Assembly: GCF_021134715.1 (NCBI RefSeq)
Contig: NC_060025.1
Span: 1,178,001 to 1,242,000, forward strand
Direction of reading: 5' to 3'
Source of the DNA: Daphnia pulex
Lineage: Eukaryota > Arthropoda > Branchiopoda > Diplostraca > Daphniidae
DNA length: 64,000 nt
The notes beneath the pieces were generated by a model. It saw only the letters and a list, made by a program, of their open reading frames with translations. It was not told the origin of the DNA and searched no databases. A program made the position numbers and the translations under genes. Of this stretch, positions 56,246 to 64,000 are shown one piece after another. Every line of letters starts with the position of its first letter. The first letter of the stretch is position 1.

Positions 56246-58835
56246 ATGCTGCCGCCGCCTGCTCAGATTTTTGGCAATTTGAGTGTCTGGGCCTCTTTTC
56301 CCGCATTTGTTCTCTATTATTTGTTTTACAGTTCGTTCGAGTTCAACGATCCTGAAGGACGCGTCACGGATACTACGGTAAGAATTAAATTTAAAAAAAA
56401 ATGGTTTGATTCAATTTAACAATTAAGTAATAAAAGTAGTTTAAGTATTAGTAGTGAAGTAAGGATTAAATTAACCAAAAAATATGTTTAATTCAATTTA
56501 ACAGTTAAATATGAGCTACAAAGAAAATACCTTATCGTGGAATAGACTAGGGTAGTCCCCGGATAAAGTTCTGCTGGACTCTGGCCAGCAACATCAGGTT
56601 TTGCCAGATACAGACGAGTGATATTGTCTGGCTTTTTTTTTTGGCTAACTGTTGTTGACGCCAAATTGTCCAAAATTGGGAAACAAAATGCCCTTCAACA
56701 TTCTTTCTTTTTTAATGTCCGTATATGGACAGGACATTTCAAATAAGGGCGGCAAAAATCTCGTTCCAGTTGTTCTTTTGTTTTGTCATGATTCTATATG
56801 CAAGGTTTCTTAGCTGTCAGTATAATAACAAATTATACAATTTTATTTTAAAAAAAAAGACGTTTCTGAACGAATACGATTTTATCGTCATTGGCGCTGG
56901 ATCGACTGGAGCGGTTGTGGCCAATCGGCTCACCGAAGTAAACGACTGGAAAGTGCTTTTGCTGGAAGCCGGCGGAGATGAAACGATAGTGTCCGACGTT
57001 CCAGGATTAGCTCACCACCTCCAGCGGACCAACATCGACTGGAGTTACAAAACCATTCCGCAATCCGGAGCCTGTCTGGCCTTCAATGAAAACAAGTGAA
57101 TACATTATCCGTTTTTTTTATGTTGATTTAGCAGGTTAATTCCTTGTTTTGACAGGTGCATTTGGCCCCGGGGCAAAGTTCTCGGTGGTTCGTCCGTCCT
57201 GAATTACATGGTCTACGCCCGTGGCAACAAGAACGATTACGATCAATGGGCGCTGGATAATCCCGGTTGGTCCTACGATGATGTATTACCGTATTTCATC
57301 AAGTCGGAAGACAACCGGAATCCGTACATTGCCGCCAACAAGAAATATCACGGCACGGGTGGTTACCTGACTGTCCAGGAGCCGGCGTACATGACACCCC
57401 TAGCGGCGGCCTTCATCCAGGGCGGAGTCGAAATGGGCTACGAAATTCGCGACTGCAATGCGGAAAAACAAACTGGTTTGATTTAATCCATTTAAAATTT
57501 AAATACAATTAATTTATAATTAATTTTTATTTTAAAATAAGGTTTCATGATACCTCAGGCCACTAGCCGGAGAGGAGCTCGTTGCTCGACGGCCAAAGCT
57601 TTTTTGAGGCCCATCCGCAAACGGCCCAATTTGTCCATTTCGATGCGCTCGCTGGCCCACAGGATCGTCATCGATCCGGCCACCAAACGGGCCACCGCCG
57701 TCCGCTTCGAGAAGAGCGGGAAAATCTACCAAATTAAAGCCAAAAAGGAAATTATTGTGTCAGCCGGAACCGTCAACAGTCCGCAATTGCTGATGCTGAG
57801 CGGAATCGGCCATGCGGATCACCTCGGCTCGTTCGGAATTCCGCTGATGGCCGACCTGCCGGTGGGCGACAACCTCCAAGACCATATCGCCCTAGGTGGA
57901 ATGGTCTTTAGAATGGATCAAGTAAATTCTCACCTTTTAATTGAATTAACTTTAAATCAAATTTTAAAAATTACAAATTTCTTTAGCCATTTGGAGTGAC
58001 GGAAGCGCGGTATTACAGTATTCCGGTCATCCTGAATTACACCATCAACGCCGCAGGGCCTCTGACGTCACTGGGCGGCACCGAAGGGGTGGCCTGGATC
58101 AAAACCAAATACGCACCGGACGGCGATTGGCCGGACATTCAATATCATTTCGTTTCGGCTACTCCGGCTTCCGAGAGCGGATTGTTCTTCCGCTACAACA
58201 CGGGCGTGAGGGACGACATCTGGAACGCCTATTACCAGCCCCTCGTCAACACGGACATGTGGCAATTGATCCCGACTTTACTCCGCCCATTATCCAGGGG
58301 TACCATCCGGCTGGCCTCCAACGATCCGCACGCGGCTCCGGTGATCGATCCGAAATATTTCACCGATGACGCCGGAATGGACCTCAAAACTCTGATCGAG
58401 GGGACGAAATTCGCACTGGCCTTGAGCAAGACGGAAGCGTTCCGGAAAGTGGGCAGCAAATTTTACGATAAGATATTCCCTGGATGCGAGAGCTTCACTC
58501 CGTGGACGGACGACTACTGGGGCTGTTTCATCCGCCATTATTCGACGGCCATTTACCACATGACCGGCACCTGTAAAATGGGATCGGATCCAGCAAAGGC
58601 CGTCGTCGATTCGAAATTGAAAGTTCACGGGATCGGTGGTCTGAGAGTGGCCGACTGTTCCATCATGCCAAATGTTGTATCCGGCAATACCAACGTTCCG
58701 GCGGTATAAGTCACTAAGCAAATTTAATTATTCCGCAATCATTTAAAATAATTAATTGGAATTTGCTTTTGTTTTGTTTAGATAATGATTGGAGAGAAGG
58801 TGTCTGATATGATCAAAGCCTTGTGGTTAATATGA
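56246..58835 (+). CDS. GMC oxidoreductase (glucose dehydrogenase [FAD, quinone]-like)
   Basis: Six in-phase exons, 56246-56377, 56860-57095, 57156-57475, 57542-57921, 57987-58703 and 58782-58835; 612 residues. Exon 1 encodes [11 protein letters not shown] and a hydrophobic run ([18 protein letters not shown]), a signal anchor, then [15 protein letters not shown]. The FAD fingerprint GAGSTG is at 56-61. GMC signature 1 is [20 protein letters not shown]; signature 2 is [15 protein letters not shown]. The active-site His is in [10 protein letters not shown] (about 547), and the Asn pair partner is in SGNTNVP (about 590). FAD-dependent alcohol or sugar oxidation, secretory pathway or extracellular. 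The start at 56246 is preferred over an ATG at 56725, which lies in the intron reading through a weak A-rich acceptor. It sits between P450s but on its own promoter. Confidence 0.92.
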
Positions 58836-60427
58836 TAATCTTCATATAAATTAATCGCTACCTGATATTCATTCTCAAACATTTATTTATTGCGTACAAG
58901 AATGATCATCTACTCATTTATCAAAATTGAAATTCTGTAAAGTATTGACTTATTTATTAAATGTTTCTGGGAATATACATTGACTGTTTTCTCTTAACCA
59001 ATAAACGGCAGACGCCTCTTTCATTTTATTTTGCGGCCATGTGCGATTGCCATCTCAATAATACTTTGAAAAAGCATAAACCAGTTTGAGTCAGTACATT
59101 TAAGTTTTCCCACTATCGACACACTATACTAGGAATAAGTAGGCTAACCAACAATTTAGTTTTCTGGGCCAAATTGATGCCCAGCCAAGCGCTTCCAAGT
59201 ATCTGGGAAATTTATCGCCGTCTAAGTCCAAATTTATTTTTAGAGCATGTATCTGTTTAGAACTTTAGTTAACGTCGATAATAGAGAGCCTTTTCACCCT
59301 CATCACTATACACATATTAGCTGCGTCGCATAGCCGACTTTGAAAGGTTTTTTGACTTTTCAAACATATTCCGCGAATTTTCTCCCAACTCTCTCCGCGA
59401 TGACTTTTATCGACTTTTATCGCCCGATGTCAAATATTTCACACAAGGTTTGTATAAAGGTTGTCGACATTTCCAAGGCTGTCAACGCGCTAGAAAAAAA
59501 CCAAAATCGGCACAAATGTATGTGATTTATTATTCCTTTTTTCTTCCGATTTCTATTAATAAAAAAAGATGCGGTTCTACGAAAGGCTTTTGACTTTACC
59601 AGGAATAAGGTTGACGACATTTCAAGGTTTTTGCTGACATCGCCAGTTATTATTATTAATAAGATCCTTATTTAATTATAAGACTTGTAATTACTGAAAT
59701 ATTAATGATTTTTCGTTTTCGGTGCTGGGAAAGAAAAATCAACATCCTGTTTGTTTCAATCCGCCGGATCCATCTGGGCGTATAGAAACCCCCCCACAAA
59801 AAATGAGAAATTGGGGGCGATCGGTCAAAAGTTGAAAAAGCTCAAGGCGACTTATTATTGCTGTATAACTGCTGCTGCTGCTGTGCTGTTGGCAATGTAA
59901 TTCAAAGTTGACAGAGAGTCGACCTTTGACTCTAATCTGCAACCTTCATCGATTTGTTTCTCTCACCCAAGCATATTATTTATATCTACGCAAACACAAT
60001 TGAAAAAAGAGACTCCTAATAATAAAATAAATGAGAACTATTGCAGCTTTCTTTCTCGGATTTTCGGCTATACCCTGCTCGGCAACAAACCTCACGACCG
60101 TGTGACGTCAATTCGGGTACGAATTGTACAGAATCAAAACTGTCACACCGATAACCTCTCTTTCACCCTTTTGGGGTATCGATTTTTGTTTCTTGCTTTC
60201 ATCCAGTCCGTGCATTGATCTCTAACTGAGCATCCAATCTTGACGTAGGATCATCCAGCGCACCGTAGAAAAAAGCTAACCGATCCGCAAAAGAGTCATG
60301 GTCACGCCCGAGTGTCGCACAAAGATTTCGCACCCAGCAACATGTGTCCCAGAGTGTATAGCATAGCAGCCCATCACCGCGTTTTGGTTTTGGTTTGTTT
60401 TTGGTTTATTTTTCGCCATGCGCGTAG
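58836..60427. other. intergenic
   Basis: AATAAA near 59000 may end the GMC transcript. Two related ~60-bp passages (GGTTGTCGACATTTCCAAGG near 59457 and GGTTGACGACATTTCAAGGT near 59608) form a loose direct repeat, and (CTG)n occurs near 59868-59880. No gene supported. Confidence 0.4.
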
Positions 60428-60435
60428 TATATAAG
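60428..60435 (+). promoter_or_regulatory. TATA box of P450 gene 3
   Basis: TATATAAG about 62 bp upstream of the ATG at 60497. Confidence 0.65.
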
Positions 60436-60496
60436 CCGGAGAAGGAGCTGGCAAATGGTCGTGAGTCTGTCGTCAAATAGGAGCCGGGCCAGCAGG

Positions 60497-62553
60497 ATGT
60501 TGTTCGAAGCCGTTTCACTCACCGTCTTGGTATTTTTGATCATCAAGGCGTCGCAGCGTCCCCGCAATTTCCCACCTGGTAAGAATTTCTAGAATTTAGT
60601 TTAGCCCAGTGTTAAAATTAAATTTATTGATTGGATGTTGTTGTCATACAGGACCGAAAGGTATTCCGTTCTTTGGCTATTTACCTTTTCTGTCCAATGG
60701 GGAGCCGGTCTATCGAACTCTGAAGAAGCTGGCCAAGACCTACGGACCGGTGGCCGGCTTCTACGTGGGACCCAATCAGCCCTTCATCTCGGTGGTCGGC
60801 CCCCAGGCTGTCAAGGAAGCCCTGCACAACGACGATTTGAACGGCAGACCCTCCAACTCGGTCATTATCGCCCGGACCTTTGGCGAGAAATTAGGTACCT
60901 AGAATTTCTTACAAATTTGACATTTTTAAATGTGTGATGTAATGATGATGCTGTATTAAATAGGCGTGGTTTTCACCGATGGAGAATTCTGGCGAGAGCA
61001 GCGGCGGTTCACCATGCGCCAGCTGAGAGAAATGGGGTTCGGCAAGACGTCGGTCGAGTACCAAATGACGGACGAGATCCGGGACCTGATTGACGAAATT
61101 AAGAAGCAGGGCCGGTCCAACGACGATTTTATTGTCGACTTCAAGGGAATCTTCGTCGTCTCGGTCGTCAACATTCTCTGGGCCATCGTGGGCGGTGAGC
61201 GGTTCCAGCGCGACGACGCCAGATTCAAGCGCCTACTGGAAGACATCGACCTCTTCTTCCGGGTGGGCAATCCCGTCCGAGCCAATTTCCCAGTTCCGGT
61301 ATTCCTGCTCCGACTTTTCCCAGGATTGAGGAGCTACTTTGGAGTCCAAACGGACATGTTTGAGCCCCTGCAGAAATTTATCAAAGTCGGTAGCCAATTA
61401 ATTTGATTCATTGGATTATATAATTAATTCTTAATGTCCAGGAGACTGTGGAACAACACGAAAAAAGCCGGTCGTTGGACGCCGACGTTCCCCGTGATTT
61501 TATCGACGCCTACCTCGACGAGGTGAAACAGCAATCGGCCAAAAATCCTTCGACAACTTTCACCTGTGAGTCACTGCTGGTGGTTGACGTTTTTAATTTG
61601 ATTCACCTGATGTCAATTTTGGTTTTTAAAATTTATTTTTACAAGATAAACAATTAGTGGCAACTGTTCAAGATCTGATCACCGGCGGGTCCGAAACAAC
61701 TGCCAACTCCATAGGTCAGCAAATAATTAATTAGATTTTATGAAATTTGTAATCAACGAAATGAATTAATTATACGTATAGGATTCACTTTGCTTTACCT
61801 GATTAATTACCCTCAAGTACAACACAAGATGCAAGAAGAGCTGGATCAAGTTTGCGGAACCGCATTACCATCTCTGGCTCTTAGGGCCAGGTATTATTCA
61901 ATCAACTGTGAATTGCATTTAACTGGCATGTTTTTAATTACGTCATTTTGATAGTTTGCCCTACACCGATGCGGTTCTAATGGAAGTCCAGCGGATGAAC
62001 ACCATCGCTCCTCTGACGGCACCTCACCGTGCAACTAAAGACACGAAACTTCTCGGCTACAACATCCCCAAAGTAAAAACTTTAAAATTCAAATTGTTTA
62101 CAATTACATTCAGAATTATCTTAATATCATTAATGTTTATAGGGAAGTATACTGTCAATCAACATCGACTCGGTGCTTAATGATGCCGACACCTGGAAGG
62201 ATCCGCACTGCTTCCGTCCCGAACGACATTTGAATGTCGACATGACCAAAATTGTTAAGAATGAAAATCACATCCCCTTCGGCGTTGGTACATAGCCTAA
62301 GCCAAATTACCCAATTCTTAATTTTTACGAAAATTGTATAATTTAATTAATTATAGGCAAGCGGATGTGTTTGGGTGAGCCGTTGACGAGAAACAGTTAC
62401 TTCCTGTTCACGTCGGCTCTGGTCAAGACGTTCGACTTTAGCGCCATTCCCGGACAGCCTTTACCGACGCTGGAACCCGTTGTTGGCTTCACGTCAGCCT
62501 ACGATGGATTCAAAGCCGTTGCTAAACCCCGATCCGGAATTCCGACTTTTTAA
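60497..62553 (+). CDS. cytochrome P450, CYP2 clan (CYP370-like?), gene 3
   Basis: Nine exons, 60497-60578, 60652-60894, 60964-61385, 61442-61565, 61658-61714, 61782-61890, 61955-62072, 62143-62287 and 62357-62553; 498 residues. The anchor is MLFEAVSLTVLVFLIIKA, the hinge RPRNFPPGPKG. WREQRRFTMRQL is the C-helix. The I-helix reads TGGSETT in place of the more usual AGxxT, ExxR is EVQR, then FRPERHL, and the haem loop is FGVGKRMCLGE with Cys438. Exons 6 and 7 have exactly the lengths of those in gene 1 (109 and 118 bp). The coding sequence is more GC-rich than gene 1. ER membrane monooxygenase, unknown substrate. Own TATA box; likely independently controlled. Confidence 0.92.
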
Positions 62554-63521
62554 TTCACCACCAAAATATAATAAATACCCATTATAATATCGCTGACCTG
62601 TGTAAAACCACGACCTCAGAATTTGGTTGGAAAATCAAATTTTATTCTATCAATTTGCAAAATCAAAATGTCGTTTGAGACCACCAAAAGTTCGCAATGC
62701 AAGTTCATCGGCCCCCGTATCTATATAACCTCTTTTTGTCTAACCGAACAACCCAACAGCTGATTCTATTTTTGGCGAAACAACAAATAATGTTGGAGCT
62801 ATAGGGTCAATGGACACGGGGCTGATCTTCCAACTCAATCAGCGAGTTGTTACTCCTTGATTTTGTTTGTTCTTATTTTATATTTAGTCTTTTACGTTCT
62901 ATATTCCTTTAACGTTCTCGGAAAACCAGTTTTGATTTTAGTTGATTTTTTGTTTGACTTTATCTCTCACAGCTTGCTTTTGTTATTTCCATCTTGGGAC
63001 GAGGTACATTTTCTTAAACAGAGAAAACGAGTATAGTCTCTCTCTTCTATAATTATTACTTATGTAATCGCGCTATATCTATGTTAATTCTCTTTTTTCG
63101 TTTCTTTTTAGGCTATGTTGCATCAGTCTATAATATATATATCTTCTATCATGAATCTACCGTCTAATTAATTATGCAAAAGAAACAACTCATTTCCAAA
63201 TTTCGAATAACCTAACAGCTGCAAAACTTTAATATTGTGCAGTAGATCAGTCCTGTTGGCAAGGATGAGCCTGGGGGCTGAATAACGAGCCCATTCATCA
63301 AATTATCTCGATCGTCCATTCACCAACAACAAATCGATGTGATCTGAATGAATTTAACACGCAAATGGGTCAATAACAGTCGTTGGCCAACAGCTATACG
63401 AATTGTAATTTAAATAAATGGTTCTTGTATTTAATTTTAGCTGTAAAATGTCTTAAATAATAATTTGGTCATATATAAGTTAAATAGCACATGTTTGACG
63501 TTCAGGATGATAATAGGCGTT
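62554..63521. other. intergenic
   Basis: AT-rich, no supported frame; includes 3' UTR of both convergent genes. Confidence 0.4.
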
Positions 63522-63890
63522 TTAAACGGTGGCGATTTTCTTGACGCTGGACGAACGGTTCGGTTGTTGCGAGCGCAGCCAGTAAGGTAAAACAGCAGGG
63601 GATCGGTAGATGGGAACAGCCATGGTGGTTGAAGGAACCACTTCAGCCGGGGCGGAATAAACTGGGGCGGAATAAACCGGGGCGGAATAAACCGGGGCGG
63701 AATAAACCGGTGCGGAGTAGGATGCTGTTGGCGGGGCAGCTACATATTCCGGCTTCTTATAGGCCGGAGTGCTGCTGGTGTAAGAGATGGTAGTAGTAGA
63801 CTCCGGCTCCTTGTAGTATTTGGCGGATTGGGTTTCACTTTCGTATTCGGCCTCAACATCATTTTCTTTCTCTTCATTCCCGTGAAATGA
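63522..63890 (-). CDS. last exon of a PVYSA-repeat structural protein (runs off window)
   Basis: Acceptor CTATAG above 63890 opens a phase-0 exon: SFHGNEEKENDVEAEYESET, a Tyr/Pro/Ser segment, five tandem YSAPV units, then EVVPSTTMAVPIYR and a basic tail to the TAA at 63522. 122 residues here; earlier exons lie beyond the right edge. YSAPV repeats are typical of arthropod cuticular and other extracellular structural proteins (inference). Confidence 0.7.
   Translation of the reverse strand, partial: SFHGNEEKENDVEAEYESETQSAKYYKEPESTTTISYTSSTPAYKKPEYVAAPPTASYSAPVYSAPVYSAPVYSAPVYSAPAEVVPSTTMAVPIYRSPAVLPYWLRSQQPNRSSSVKKIATV
63645..63715 (-). repeat. 15-bp tandem repeat in the PVYSA exon
   Basis: Near-perfect 15-bp units (GGGGCGGAATAAACC on the plus strand) code SAPVY. 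Confidence 0.8.
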
Positions 63891-64000
63891 CTATAGTAAT
63901 AAAATAATTAATTAAATTCTAGTTAATTTGAATTAATTTTAAAATTTCAATTAATTTTAATTGATTTAAATTTTTTAAAATTAAATGAATTAACTTTTAG

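Overview
This window looks like nuclear DNA of a crustacean, most probably a cladoceran such as Daphnia. That is inference from several signs: short GT-AG introns of roughly 60-100 bp, a (TTAGG)n arthropod telomere-type run, an intron-poor TATA-driven gene style, tandem Tret1-like sugar transporters, CYP2-clan P450s, a GMC oxidoreductase, a masquerade-like serine protease homologue, and Tyr/Thr-rich YYTTEAPK repeat proteins. No bacterial, organellar or retroviral sequence was seen.

Layout. 1-1364: flank with a TATA box and one short first exon. 1365-13534: a very large inverted repeat (palindrome). Each arm is about 6 kb, the arms meet near 7.48 kb, and each carries the same four decayed YYT-rich secreted-protein genes, a TTAA-flanked piggyBac-like MITE and a second small inverted-repeat element. 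14.1-14.9 kb: two tRNA-Pro genes (TGG, AGG) and a decayed copy. 15.4-16.3 kb: a small unrecognised minus-strand gene. 18.2-19.4 kb: an orphan class A GPCR. 19.4-27.1 kb: gene-poor, with the first copy of a dispersed repeat, AAAGT-type low-complexity DNA, two tRNA-like units, a telomeric run and a 255-bp hairpin. 27.1-34.4 kb: two tandem Tret1-like transporters with the same seven-exon structure, plus a 100-bp relic of a third. 36.2 kb: an orphan Cys/Trp-rich ORF. 37.4 kb: a divergent homeobox gene. 38.3 kb: a MATH-BTB gene. 40.1-44.7 kb: a ten-exon serine protease homologue with long Pro-rich N-terminal exons. 45.1 kb: the last exon of an unrecognised gene. 47.5-49.0 kb: a secreted protein built from one-exon modules of about 70 residues. 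50.5-62.6 kb: a P450 cluster (two intact genes, one gutted pseudogene, one 30-bp relic) with a GMC oxidoreductase between members. 63.5-63.9 kb: the last exon of a PVYSA-repeat structural protein.

How the genes relate. The P450s and the GMC enzyme are plausibly detoxification or steroid-type oxidative genes; the Tret1 pair would move trehalose or glucose; the serine protease homologue, the YYT genes, the one-exon-module protein and the PVYSA protein look extracellular or cuticular. There is no sign that they form one pathway. The recurring theme is local duplication (palindrome, tandem transporters, tandem P450s, exon-sized modules) followed by decay. A non-coding repeat of about 0.5-1.1 kb occurs four times and sits exactly where one P450 has lost its middle exons.
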